The notes beneath the pieces were generated by a model. That model did not search any database and was not told the DNA's origin. It saw nothing but the letters and a program-made list of their open reading frames with translations. This document shows positions 53,758 to 62,886 of a DNA stretch of 64,000 nucleotides, piece by piece. Where the stretch lies: the NCBI GenBank assembly GCA_040752815.1, contig JBFMGC010000005.1, forward strand, positions 46,389 to 110,388, given 5' to 3'. The translations under genes were made by a program, and so were the position numbers. The stretch comes from Candidatus Zixiibacteriota bacterium. GTDB taxonomy: Bacteria; Zixibacteria; MSB-5A5; GN15; FEB-12. Each line of letters starts with the position of its first letter. The first letter of the stretch is position 1.

Positions 53758-56523
53758 CTACTTCAGTAGGATCATCTTGCGCGACGCAACGAGTTCACCC
53801 GCCCGCAAGCGATAGAAACAAACACCGCTCGCGACCGCTCTGCCGTGATCATCAGTGCCGTTCCAGATGACACGATGTGTCCCTGGCGGCACCGATTCAT
53901 CGATCAGCGTTGCGATCTTCTGTCCGAGCACGTTGAAGATACTCAGCTCTACTGGAAGCGCTTTGGGTATCGAGTACTCTATTTCGGTGGCCGGGTTGAA
54001 CGGGTTGGGATAATTCTGCGCGAGATGGAACTCCCTGGGAAGGCCATCGGGATCGTTGCCGACATCGGTCGGCAGGTATACGTGGGGTCGCCCGAATACG
54101 TTCAGACCATCGACACGCGGATCGGACCAGACAAACCATGCCCGCCCCCGAAACGCGTCAACCGCCGGATCGCGCATGAATTCGGTTGTCGTCGTTGAGG
54201 CCGCTTCATTTACTCCGATCAGCGTGAGGGCGGGATCGACAATCTGGAAGTAGGCTTTCGGCGCGCCGCCGCGTTGATCGAGCCAGACAAGGCTGGAATG
54301 TTGATTCTCACATAGCGAGACAGCCGGCGACAACGGCAACGCCTGCGGCGAATCGGTGATCTCGATCGGCCCGCCCAACACGCTGCCGTTCGAGCTCAAC
54401 ATAGTCAGAAAGCCTCTCCTGACCCCAAGATCGGATCCAATCCAGAACACCGCCACCCGACCGTCAGAACCAATATCTACAGCGGCATCCTCTATCGTCC
54501 CCGGTGAGGTCGGCGCGTACACAAACGAACCGGCATCGCTGCGATCAGGATTGAACCGTCGCACCTTGACGCTCGGCGTGGCCGCGCCCACGTCCAACCA
54601 GGCCACCGCGATGTGATCGGTGTTGTCGTTTCCCACAGCAAGGCGGGTTAACGAAATGTCTTGCGCCGGCTGGGAAAGGAGCACATCAGATCCCTCCGGA
54701 AGGCCTGTATTCGCCAACCACCTAGCGTAAACCTGCGGCGCGCCGGAGCGGCTGTCCAGCCATGCCACCAGCCCGGTGCCGTCGGACAGTAACGCGGCTG
54801 CCGGTGAAGACTTCGCGGCCAGCGAAAGCGAATCTGAAAAGAGAATTTCGCCTGACCTGAATGCGCCGTGAGGTGTCATCCGGCGGCCAAAAATGTGTTG
54901 ACCGGAAAAACCGCCGACGTTACGCGCATCGTTCCAGACAAGCAATACCCAGTCGCCGTTGATGGCCATGTTCGGTTCCGCCTGCAAACTCCGCCCCACA
55001 TCCTGGTTGGCCCTGGCTTCGCCGCCGAGAAAATCTCCGGCGTGCGATATGACGCGTACGAAGATATCGCCTTCGTCATTGCGACGGTCGACCCAGGCAA
55101 CCAGATTCCACCAGTCGGTAGTGGTGAGAATGCGCGGAGAGACTGAATGTGCTCCCTGCGAGTCGTCGTTGGCCATAAGCTCGGCGCCAAGACGGCGGTT
55201 GCCCGAGGCCTCATAGAGCATGAGGGCAATATCAGGGTCGTCATCGGCCGATTCTGTCCAGGCCACCGCATAATGGCCGCTCCGACCGAAAGCCGCCGAT
55301 GGCGCCCAGCGCTGGCCGAGAGCATTCATATTGACTACGGCGGGAAGGCCGCTCGGCGCCATCCCGGAATCGAGCATAAGTGACTCAATCGAGTTGTCGG
55401 CTCCAGAGGCGCTCCACAGGGCGTGGATTCTCCCGCTCGTGGACGCTGAAAGATGGAGATCACGATTCAGCACTGAACCGAGACCACTGGAAATGAGTTG
55501 GTTGCTTCCCACCAGGCCGGTGGTTTGGTTGTACCTCTGCAGGTATATTTCCTGACCCTGGCGGTGATCGGTCCAGCCGATTACGTAACGGTCTTTTGTC
55601 GAGTAAGTTATTCTCGGCGAATACTGGTTGGCTGTATTGGCCGGAGGGGGCACGAGCGCGAAATCGCTGCCGACAGCGCTCCCCGCGCCCGTATACTGGC
55701 GGGCGTAGATGTCCGCCTGGCCGCTGCGATAGTCTTCCCAGCTGACTACGAAACCGGAGCCAGGCGCGCAGGCCACAGTCGGCGCCCAGTGATTGACCGA
55801 ACCTCCATCGGTATTAACCTGCACCGGCCCGACCAAAGACAATCCGGCTGCTGAGTAGAGCCGCATTTGAATAGTCGAACCCAGGGCGGAATAACCCTCC
55901 CAGACCATGACGATCTGGCCATCGGGAAACACCGCCATGTCCAGCAGACCGGCGAATCCGCTCAGGCTGGTGTCGCTTACGAGTACCGGGCCCCAATCCG
56001 GGGAACCATCGGCAGCAAAACGGGAAACGAAGATCATGCCGCCGGTCTGATCGCGCCAAGAAAAGTAGATGCGGCCCAGCGTATCCAACGCAAGTCGTGG
56101 GTCAGCAAAGTCAGCCCCTATCGACGAACTTGCCAGTAGTTCGTTGCCGGCACGCGGAGTCCCCAGTGAATCGTACCGCTGACAAAAGATCTTCCGGCTG
56201 CCCATCCGGTCATCATCCCATACTACCCACCAGTCACGATCGGCGATCTGAACTACTCTGCCTCGATTCTGATCGAACCGGGCGGGTGAGACAGACAGCG
56301 ATATGCGGAAATCATCCCCGTTCGCAGCCGCTAGCGCGGAAGCGGCCGCCAACAGAACAGGCTGACCGCGACGGTTCAGGTCAAGCCCGGACAGGCGCTG
56401 GTCGTGAGAGAGCCGATGTTCCACATCGGCAGTCGCTGACCGGGTCAGCTGCAACGACAGCGCGAAACAGACAAGAATCGGGCGCAACACTGATTTCCAC
56501 TCCAGCACAAACGTAGGGGACAT
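53758..56523 (-). CDS. Secreted repeat protein with FlgD-like sorting domain
   Basis: The 921-residue exported protein has a signal peptide (about 1-33). The body is built of repeated beta-propeller-like blades with W.D.R.G...I..QRY and WLD.RSG.PQVYARW motifs. The C-terminal 85 residues (NYPNPFNPATEIEYSIP, VLGQKIATL, SGVCFYRLRAG, ending KMILLK) are the FlgD Ig-like/type A sorting domain used by type IX secretion in FCB bacteria. The ATG at 56523 gives a clean signal peptide; the frame is open to 56565. Function beyond surface display is unknown. Confidence 0.83.
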   Translation of the reverse strand: MSPTFVLEWKSVLRPILVCFALSLQLTRSATADVEHRLSHDQRLSGLDLNRRGQPVLLAAASALAAANGDDFRISLSVSPARFDQNRGRVVQIADRDWWVVWDDDRMGSRKIFCQRYDSLGTPRAGNELLASSSIGADFADPRLALDTLGRIYFSWRDQTGGMIFVSRFAADGSPDWGPVLVSDTSLSGFAGLLDMAVFPDGQIVMVWEGYSALGSTIQMRLYSAAGLSLVGPVQVNTDGGSVNHWAPTVACAPGSGFVVSWEDYRSGQADIYARQYTGAGSAVGSDFALVPPPANTANQYSPRITYSTKDRYVIGWTDHRQGQEIYLQRYNQTTGLVGSNQLISSGLGSVLNRDLHLSASTSGRIHALWSASGADNSIESLMLDSGMAPSGLPAVVNMNALGQRWAPSAAFGRSGHYAVAWTESADDDPDIALMLYEASGNRRLGAELMANDDSQGAHSVSPRILTTTDWWNLVAWVDRRNDEGDIFVRVISHAGDFLGGEARANQDVGRSLQAEPNMAINGDWVLLVWNDARNVGGFSGQHIFGRRMTPHGAFRSGEILFSDSLSLAAKSSPAAALLSDGTGLVAWLDSRSGAPQVYARWLANTGLPEGSDVLLSQPAQDISLTRLAVGNDNTDHIAVAWLDVGAATPSVKVRRFNPDRSDAGSFVYAPTSPGTIEDAAVDIGSDGRVAVFWIGSDLGVRRGFLTMLSSNGSVLGGPIEITDSPQALPLSPAVSLCENQHSSLVWLDQRGGAPKAYFQIVDPALTLIGVNEAASTTTTEFMRDPAVDAFRGRAWFVWSDPRVDGLNVFGRPHVYLPTDVGNDPDGLPREFHLAQNYPNPFNPATEIEYSIPKALPVELSIFNVLGQKIATLIDESVPPGTHRVIWNGTDDHGRAVASGVCFYRLRAGELVASRKMILLK

Positions 56524-56970
56524 CGAAAACTGTAAGCGCAAAAGAGGTGCCTGTAATATAAGCATGGCGCCCGCTCGGCGCCAGAAGAATCCCCGCCCAA
56601 GGTCTTAGAAAACACATACTTACCGTCGCGGCCGAGGTACTTATCGGTGAGCCTCACTCACCCGCTCTCGGGAGGCGCAAGTCCATGCATATTCGGAGGC
56701 AGAATGGCTGCTCCAGGGGATGCGCAGATTCTGCTCCTGCCGTACTATTCACTTGCAAGGAGCAAAACACCGATATTGCTTGAAACCCATGCTAACCGAT
56801 TGCCGTACTTTATCATGGGACCATGTCGGGGAAGTTTCCGTCTGGTCCGCTGTAGAGCTTGTAAAGAGGCATCGTGTATGGCTATGTGTATCGATACGGC
56901 AACCGAACACCCGTGGGGCGAAGATTGAAAAAAGGTCGCCCCGGTCACTTTGTGGAGTAGGCAGGCAACT
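56524..56970. other. Divergent intergenic region
   Basis: No gene is supported in these 447 bases. The region lies between two divergent genes and must carry both promoters. No clear -35/-10 pair or repeat is seen. Confidence 0.45.
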
Positions 56971-58917
56971 TTGAGCTGTTGGCTAAGACAAATCATTCTA
57001 GCCGGCGTGGTCATCTCCTCGGCGGTAGCGACCGGCTGGTCGCAGGAGCGCACCCAGTCGCTCAAAGAACAACTGCAGAGCGAGCTGGACCGCCTATCCC
57101 GCGACGCTGCCGAGGAGTATCTTGACATACTCGAGAGTCTCCGCGATGTCTTGGACGACTACACCGACTACAAGCGTGAATCGCCCGACGACGCCGGGCA
57201 CAACCCCAGGGCAGTAGAAGTGCTGCGCCAGAATATCCGGAAGGGATCGTACGGAGATAACCCCGAGAAACTGCTTGATGACCTGAGCGAGGCCATAGCA
57301 GAAATAAAGATGACCGAGAGCGATCACCGGGTCAGGTTCAACACGAACAACCCGAACTGCTGCCGATTGGATCGCGGCCTGAGAAAAGAGCTGGTCATCA
57401 TCACCGAATTGGTCGAGGACTACCTGGACACCCAGCCGGGTGAGGTGCTTCGCTGGGACGAGATCAGCAGCTATGTTTCGAAGGCAATGAAGGCCCTGGC
57501 CGAATTGGAGAGCGCAAAGAAAAGTCACGGCGTCGAGGCCGAGGAGCTTCGCAAGGCGATCGACATGTTGCGCGCTCTGGGACTTGAGCGAAGAATAATC
57601 GTTGCCCCGGGGATGGCTCCTGAGGCCGAGCTGCCGGAGATGCACGACATACCGGAGATGCACGACATACCGGAGATGCACGACATACCGGAGATGCACG
57701 ACATACCGGAGATGCCCGAATTACCTGAAATGCCCGAGATCCCGGAGTTTCCGGCGCCGCGCTCGCGCGGAAGGTCATCAACCCGGCAAGGCGAGCGCCA
57801 CGTGCTTCACGGACAAGTGAACGTCACCAACACTTCGTGGCCGATAGTCGTTGAGAATCCATCGGGCGACATTGTCGTCAAAGGTGTTGACGGCAGGACC
57901 ATAATTGCGACTCTCTCGCTCGAAGTAGCGTCTACCTCCCGAGCGAAGGAAAAGGAGTATCTTGAGCGAACCGTTCTCGCCGTTGGGAAAGAGGCAAACC
58001 GGTACGCTGTGTCGGTAGATCTCCCTCGTCTTAGCGATCACCGCACCGAGTTGGTCGGCAGCACGCTCGAGGTGTCTGTCCCGCGCGGCAGCAAGATCGA
58101 TTGCTCGAGTGCCTTCGGCACCGTACTGGTGACTGAGATAAAGGCGCGCGTGACGGTAGATGCTGAGAATTCCACTGTCGAACTCCAGCGCCTAACCGGA
58201 GGGGCGGCCGTGCGCAGCTCGATGGGAGCGGTAACACTGACGGACGTTTCCGGTAACATGGACATAGAAACCTCTTACGCTCCGCTCAAGATGCTCCGCT
58301 GCAGCGGGACAATGCTTCTCGAAAACCAGTACAGCCCGATCTCGCTGGAGGACTGCCGGGGGGATGTCGAGATCAATAACACGAGCCTGGTCGAGATTTC
58401 GCATCACCAGGGCAATCTCACAGTCGAAAATCTCTATGGTCGGATCCAGATCGAGAAAGTCGAAGGTAACTTGTTTGTCAAGAATGGCTACCAGGCGATT
58501 GACGTAACCGATGTATCCGGCTCTGCCGAGCTGGAAAACCAGTACGCCGAGATCAGCGCCGACGGGATCAGGGGCAGCCTCTCAGTAACCAACAACTATG
58601 GCCCGATTTTTGTCGAGGCCCTGGCCGGTCCTCTGGAACTGAGCAACTACTACAGCAACAGCAGTATTTCCCTTGGTCGCGACTTCAGGGGCGGATCGAC
58701 TGTCTCCAGCACCGGCGGTACAGTCAAGGTGTCGTTTTTTGGGCAACCCAATCTAGTGCTCGCGGTGCATAGTGTCGGCGGCAGCATTTCGAGCAGCCTG
58801 CCGCTCTCGGTGAGATCGCAAGGCGAGTCAAAATCAGCCGAGCTGGTGCTGGGCGAGGGGGGCGAGACGTTCGAGATTTCCGGCACCGGCAGCGCTATTA
58901 TCGTGCAAGGGCGATAG
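56971..58917 (+). CDS. Exported DUF4097-type beta-helix protein
   Basis: The protein of about 648 residues has a signal peptide (about 1-25), an alpha-helical, acidic N-terminal region (30-215), a PEM..I linker repeat, and a long beta-helical C-terminal part of DUF4097 type. The last part has repeated 20-residue turns such as VEISHHQGNLTVENLYGRI. The TTG at 56971 with AGGCAGG upstream gives a normal signal peptide; the frame is open to 56950. Such proteins are exported and uncharacterised, often near envelope-stress regulators. Confidence 0.78.
   Translation: MSCWLRQIILAGVVISSAVATGWSQERTQSLKEQLQSELDRLSRDAAEEYLDILESLRDVLDDYTDYKRESPDDAGHNPRAVEVLRQNIRKGSYGDNPEKLLDDLSEAIAEIKMTESDHRVRFNTNNPNCCRLDRGLRKELVIITELVEDYLDTQPGEVLRWDEISSYVSKAMKALAELESAKKSHGVEAEELRKAIDMLRALGLERRIIVAPGMAPEAELPEMHDIPEMHDIPEMHDIPEMHDIPEMPELPEMPEIPEFPAPRSRGRSSTRQGERHVLHGQVNVTNTSWPIVVENPSGDIVVKGVDGRTIIATLSLEVASTSRAKEKEYLERTVLAVGKEANRYAVSVDLPRLSDHRTELVGSTLEVSVPRGSKIDCSSAFGTVLVTEIKARVTVDAENSTVELQRLTGGAAVRSSMGAVTLTDVSGNMDIETSYAPLKMLRCSGTMLLENQYSPISLEDCRGDVEINNTSLVEISHHQGNLTVENLYGRIQIEKVEGNLFVKNGYQAIDVTDVSGSAELENQYAEISADGIRGSLSVTNNYGPIFVEALAGPLELSNYYSNSSISLGRDFRGGSTVSSTGGTVKVSFFGQPNLVLAVHSVGGSISSSLPLSVRSQGESKSAELVLGEGGETFEISGTGSAIIVQGR
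57634..57741 (+). repeat. 18-base tandem repeat coding for PEMHDI
   Basis: Four perfect copies of an 18-base unit (CCGGAGATGCACGACATA) are followed by two diverged units, coding for PEMHDI four times, PEMPEL and PEMPEI. The near-identity of the four copies shows recent slippage or expansion within the linker of the DUF4097 protein. Confidence 0.9.
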
Positions 58918-58980
58918 GCGGGTGTGATCCCTCTTATCGAACAACGGGTTCACTTCTTATAAGCGGCCCACCGCACCCGG

Positions 58981-59742
58981 TCAGTTGATATCGATGAGCT
59001 TTATGGGAAGCATGGCCAGGAGCAGCCAGCCTGCCCAGAGGCAACATACCACCACCGCCGCTCTGCGCTTCGAAATGCCCGTCACGATCGGCAGGGCGGT
59101 TACCATAAGTATCGCAATCCAGATGCTAAAGATATCCAATCGTTCCAATACAGTAATAAGCAGCGATCCCTCTGATTCTCCGCTGACAAACGCGGCCGGA
59201 CCTAGTTGAACGTCATAGCTTCCCTTTACGACCATGAGTGCGGCCACGATGATCTTCTCCGGAATCGTTACAAGGAAGATGAAACTCACAGCGGAGAACA
59301 ATTGCTTGAAAGACGCTCTTTCTCGCAGCGACAGTGTTGACAATAAGAGGATTGTCGACACTGCGATCACTTTCATCACGTTAATTCCAGTCAATATAGC
59401 CGCTCCCAGGGCCACCTTCGTGTACGATATTGAGGTCGTCCTCTGGGCATCTATGTTGTGCAGCCGACGCGACACTTCCTGGGGTGAGAGTGTTGAATCG
59501 TTCGAGATTCGCTCCTTTAGATCAGCCATACGGTATCGACTGGTGGCCGCCTCAAATCCTACCGCGACCAAAGAACAAAGTACAAGCGGAACAAGCCATC
59601 GCGGAGTCTTCGAAAGCTCCCTGAAAGCTCTAGAAGGCTCGAAGAACAGATATGCAATTATCTTCAAATAACCGTATGGCTTAGTAGCCGGCGTTTCAAC
59701 CGCCATTGCAGTCGATGCATTTCCCATTTCAGCATCTCCCAT
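58981..59742 (-). CDS. Yip1-domain membrane protein
   Basis: The 253-residue protein has five hydrophobic segments and the Yip1-family start YLFFEPSRAFRELSK..RWLVPLVL. The role in bacteria is unknown; Yip1 proteins are often next to ABC-2 transporters. Here it follows the permease gene with 4 bases between and is the last gene of the peptide-export locus. Confidence 0.75.
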   Translation of the reverse strand: MGDAEMGNASTAMAVETPATKPYGYLKIIAYLFFEPSRAFRELSKTPRWLVPLVLCSLVAVGFEAATSRYRMADLKERISNDSTLSPQEVSRRLHNIDAQRTTSISYTKVALGAAILTGINVMKVIAVSTILLLSTLSLRERASFKQLFSAVSFIFLVTIPEKIIVAALMVVKGSYDVQLGPAAFVSGESEGSLLITVLERLDIFSIWIAILMVTALPIVTGISKRRAAVVVCCLWAGWLLLAMLPIKLIDIN

Positions 59743-59746
59743 CCAA

Positions 59747-60550
59747 TTAGTAATGTGCGAGCGATCCGGCGCGACGCGCTTGATTGAATCCCATCCGAAC
59801 CGCCGTAAGTCCCAATGGCAATGTAACCAGAGATAGAATAAACAGAATTGTCAACTGTGGTGCAATTGTCGCTGTCGAAGCATTCTTGATAAGCGCGAGC
59901 CGCAACGCGTCCAAAGCGTAAGTAGTTGGCAACACGACCGAGATTGGTTTGAGGTAGCTCGGCAGATACTCCACCGGGAACAGCACGCCGGAAAACAAAC
60001 CGGTCAACGCTGTAAAGGCCCAGGAAATCGGATCGCCAACCTTGGTCACAATGATAATGCCCGCGCTCATCAGGCCGATTCCCGAGAGTGAGGTGACGGT
60101 CAGAAACATAGCAGCAATGGCTGCAGGCACGTTGATATCCATCGGGATGCCAAAAACAAGTACCACAATTGCCAACAACAAGGCCACGTTCACCAGGACT
60201 TGCAAGAAATTCATCAGTCCAGAATAGAGCAGTATCAACTCAAGGGGAGTATTGGACAAGAGTAAGAACTCAAGAGTGCCCATTTGCTGCTCAGAACGGA
60301 TAGTACCGGAAAACGAGCTGAGCGACACTCCCAGGAAGCTTGAGAAGGCCGTACCAATAATCAGGTAGGCCAAGAGATTCCCACCATAGGCGGCAAGGGC
60401 CGGAAAACTGTTGCCGTCGTTTAGGAATGTTCCCATAAATGTAAACTGCAGTAAACCAACAAAGCTGCCCACTATTCCCAGCACCAGCGCTGTCCTGTAG
60501 CTGAACAACGTTATGAGGCCGCGCTTGATAAACAAGAAAGCTCGATACAT
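59747..60550 (-). CDS. ABC-2 type transporter permease
   Basis: The 267-residue protein has six membrane helices and the ABC-2 family signature around GVLFPVEYLPSYLKPIS....P.TYALDALRLALI. It pairs with the ATPase encoded 4 bases upstream to export a substrate, here probably the modified peptides. The ATG at 60550 with GAGG upstream is chosen; a longer frame to 60616 overlaps the ATPase gene too far. Confidence 0.88.
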   Translation of the reverse strand: MYRAFLFIKRGLITLFSYRTALVLGIVGSFVGLLQFTFMGTFLNDGNSFPALAAYGGNLLAYLIIGTAFSSFLGVSLSSFSGTIRSEQQMGTLEFLLLSNTPLELILLYSGLMNFLQVLVNVALLLAIVVLVFGIPMDINVPAAIAAMFLTVTSLSGIGLMSAGIIIVTKVGDPISWAFTALTGLFSGVLFPVEYLPSYLKPISVVLPTTYALDALRLALIKNASTATIAPQLTILFILSLVTLPLGLTAVRMGFNQARRAGSLAHY

Positions 60551-60554
60551 CGCC

Positions 60555-61493
60555 TCACCCCGCCAGTTGAATGAACACGTCTTCAAGGGACGCGGTACAT
60601 GTATTGGCTCGTACAATCGCCAGACCTGAGTCCGTGACTTCTTTGAGCACGGCGCCCATATCGAACGAGCCGTTAGAGGTTATTACCAAGCGGGTGTCGG
60701 TCGCATCGATCGTGTGCAAATCGGACACTGATCTAATTCGTTCGGCCAGAGTATTCAAGCGATTTGCGGAAAAGTCAGAGGTACGGCAAAAGTCGATCTC
60801 AAAGCGCGTCTTCTTGCTCAAGCCCTGGAACTCCGCCAGGGTGCCGACCATCAAAAGCTTTCCCTCTTTGAGAAACCCAATCTGGTCAGACAGCCGCTCT
60901 GCCTCGGTCATATCGTGAGTTGTGAGAAGGATGGTTTTCCCCCGGTCCTTCTGTTCGGTCAGGATCTCTCTAATCGTGCGGGCAGAGGCGGGGTCGATGC
61001 CGCTATTTGGCTCATCGAGCAAAAGCACTGGCGGATCGTGCAGGAGTGCTCGTGCCAAAGCCAGGCGCTTTTTCATGCCGTTGGAGTAGCGCATGTATTG
61101 GAGTTTTGCGTCACCTTCCAAACCGACGAGCACCAGTAAACGTCCAATCCGCTCCGTCAGCGCGTGGCGCGGTATTCCGTATAGACCGCCGAAGAACTCC
61201 AGGTTTTGGGCGCCGGATAGTCGGTAATAGAAGCTCCGCTCTTCTCCCAGGACTAACCCTATACAGGCACGCGCTTGATATTCCCGTGTGCGCATGTCGT
61301 GATCACAGACTGTGACAGATCCAGCTTGAGGGACAATCAGACCGGAAACGATTCGAAGCAGCGTGGTCTTCCCCGCTCCATTCGGTCCAAGGAGCGTGAA
61401 GATGCAACCTGGCTCCGACATGAGAGACAGTTCATGTAAAGCTGGCCGCGTACTTTTGGCATACTGGTAGCTAATCTGATCCAGCGCAATCAT
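60555..61493 (-). CDS. ABC transporter ATP-binding protein
   Basis: The 312-residue protein has Walker A LGPNGAGKTT (36-43), the Q-loop region, a signature YSNGMKKR, Walker B VLLLDEPNSGIDP and the switch histidine in LTTHDM. It energises the adjacent ABC-2 permease. The signature has SNGMK in place of the common LSGGQ, as is frequent in this subfamily. Its start overlaps the stop of the CPBP gene (ATGA), and it ends 4 bases before the permease gene. Confidence 0.93.
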   Translation of the reverse strand: MIALDQISYQYAKSTRPALHELSLMSEPGCIFTLLGPNGAGKTTLLRIVSGLIVPQAGSVTVCDHDMRTREYQARACIGLVLGEERSFYYRLSGAQNLEFFGGLYGIPRHALTERIGRLLVLVGLEGDAKLQYMRYSNGMKKRLALARALLHDPPVLLLDEPNSGIDPASARTIREILTEQKDRGKTILLTTHDMTEAERLSDQIGFLKEGKLLMVGTLAEFQGLSKKTRFEIDFCRTSDFSANRLNTLAERIRSVSDLHTIDATDTRLVITSNGSFDMGAVLKEVTDSGLAIVRANTCTASLEDVFIQLAG

Positions 61494-62251
61494 GTGGGAC
61501 GGGCCTCACTGGTTCTTCTGGAACGCGCGAGCACATGCACCAAGACCGAAACTACGAAGTAGCCCACGACACCGACCACCCCACCGAGCATTCCCGCATT
61601 CGCAGTAACATGGCTGAAAATTGGAAACAGGAGAGAGCGTGTGTAATAGTAGATATAGCCAAGAGCAACGCCTGAAGTGAACAGACCCCAGATCTCAACA
61701 AGGCTCTTTGTCGGTATGTGCGCGGCCGCCCATAGCGCCGCGGCAGCGCACAGCAGGACGGCCACGGTCCATTTGGACCTCGGCCGCACCACAAACACAA
61801 TTGAGTTGATGAAGACGCCCCTGCAGACAATCTCTTCTAATGTTGCCCCACCTACCTTCCATGGCATTGAAGACTCGTACGACCAAATCGTACCTGGATA
61901 CCTGTGAATCAGGATCGCGCCAGTAATGACTATCAAGACTACGCTTATCCACAACTTCCGATCGATCACAAATCCCCATGCGACAAAGCTCGGCAAATCT
62001 CGCGACAATCCTACAAGACCTGCGGCGGCAAAGAAGATTGTCCAGGCCAGCAGGAATACCGCCAAAGTTAGCTCTACCAGTATTGGAGAAGTATGCATCA
62101 TGCCAGCACGCATGATGTTGGTGCACAGTCCGGTGGCGGCGTAAAGTATCGCCGCTGAAAGCAACAAATAACACCACCGGATCTGCGCGCTTGTATGAAT
62201 TCCACGATTCAAAGCTGTGTCTTCCCGCGAACGTCCTCGGCAGTCAAACAC
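61490..62251 (-). CDS. CPBP-family intramembrane protease in peptide locus
   Basis: The 253-residue protein has about seven hydrophobic segments. The CPBP motifs are ATLEEIVCRGVFIN (two glutamates and Arg), AAHIPTK (His) and SHVTANAG (His). In RiPP and bacteriocin loci such proteins remove leaders or give immunity. The GTG at 62251 keeps the frame whole; a TTG at 62212 is an alternative start. It follows the two precursor genes and is coupled to the ABC ATPase gene. Confidence 0.83.
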   Translation of the reverse strand: MFDCRGRSREDTALNRGIHTSAQIRWCYLLLSAAILYAATGLCTNIMRAGMMHTSPILVELTLAVFLLAWTIFFAAAGLVGLSRDLPSFVAWGFVIDRKLWISVVLIVITGAILIHRYPGTIWSYESSMPWKVGGATLEEIVCRGVFINSIVFVVRPRSKWTVAVLLCAAAALWAAAHIPTKSLVEIWGLFTSGVALGYIYYYTRSLLFPIFSHVTANAGMLGGVVGVVGYFVVSVLVHVLARSRRTSEARPT

Positions 62252-62349
62252 TGCCTGACGTCATCAAGGCTCATCGTCTGGACTGGCTGACCTCAAGGCA
62301 TCATTCACTTGAGGCAAGACTCTCAGAGGTTTTCCAGTTTTATTGGCAT

Positions 62350-62372
62350 CCAAGGCGCACATTGCGCCTTGG
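62350..62372 (-). promoter_or_regulatory. Hairpin between precursor genes and transport genes
   Basis: CCAAGGCGCA and TGCGCCTTGG pair perfectly around a 3-base loop, 10 bases after the stop of the second precursor. There is no T run. Such hairpins after precursor genes commonly protect the 3' end or reduce read-through, so that peptides are made in excess over export genes. Confidence 0.6.
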
Positions 62373-62382
62373 GTTGCGCTAA

Positions 62383-62535
62383 TCACGAGTCATAAATAAA
62401 GTAGAAACAGTAGTCACAATCAATGCCGCACCAACTGCTACAAAGTGCGGGACTACCAGTGCACCCGACCACAATGAACGGTATGCCACACCCAAAGCTC
62501 GATGTCGCCTGAGTAGGTTGTACTATCCATTTCAT
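62383..62535 (-). CDS. Cysteine-rich precursor peptide B
   Basis: This 50-residue peptide begins MKWIVQPTQATSSFG and carries cysteines at 16, 25, 32, 36, 40 and 43, with CDYCFYF near the end. GGAGGA lies 7 bases before the ATG. Start (M[NK]WI..P.TQ) and CDYC match the neighbouring precursor. I know no named family for it. Its short polar N-terminus and Cys/Gly/Ser-rich core next to a radical SAM gene, ABC exporter and protease mark it as a likely ribosomal peptide substrate. Confidence 0.75.
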   Translation of the reverse strand: MKWIVQPTQATSSFGCGIPFIVVGCTGSPALCSSWCGIDCDYCFYFIYDS

Positions 62536-62657
62536 GCGTAATTCCTCCGCTATGTCGCGTCTTGGCCCTCATCATATGCACAAGCCAGGGTTTTCTGTTG
62601 TGTTCCTTCGCACGATGCGTTAGACAAAACTGTGAATCCGAAGTGCTCGGCACGAGT

Positions 62658-62807
62658 TTAGTAAAGCACTACGCACTTGTTGCCATAACAGTAGTCACAA
62701 GGGTCGGCGTCAGCGAAACAGGAGTCGCTACAACAGAACACAAACGTGCATATTTTCATATATATGACGCCATCGAACTGCGTACTTGGTTCAGCGATCC
62801 AATTCAC
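62658..62807 (-). CDS. Cysteine-rich precursor peptide A
   Basis: This 49-residue peptide starts at GTG 62807, five bases after a near-perfect AAAGGAGGT. It begins MNWIAEPSTQFDG, then has seven cysteines (20, 25, 26, 30, 37, 40, 45) with CDYCYGNKC at the end. It shares the M[NK]WI..P start and CDYC with peptide B, so both are related and probably modified by the same enzyme. The frame is open upstream to 62858 but the strong ribosome site decides the start. Confidence 0.78.
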   Translation of the reverse strand: MNWIAEPSTQFDGVIYMKICTFVFCCSDSCFADADPCDYCYGNKCVVLY

Positions 62808-62886
62808 AATCCACCTCCTTTCACACAAAACGGTTCTGGTTATATCATCCAACTCCACGGCTCAAATTAGCCTGCCTCCATAGTGC

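Noticed and set aside
62453-62653. 66-codon minus-strand frame overlapping precursor B
   Set aside because: It lies in another frame, has no ribosome site, and the overlapping 50-codon frame has GGAGGA and matches precursor A.
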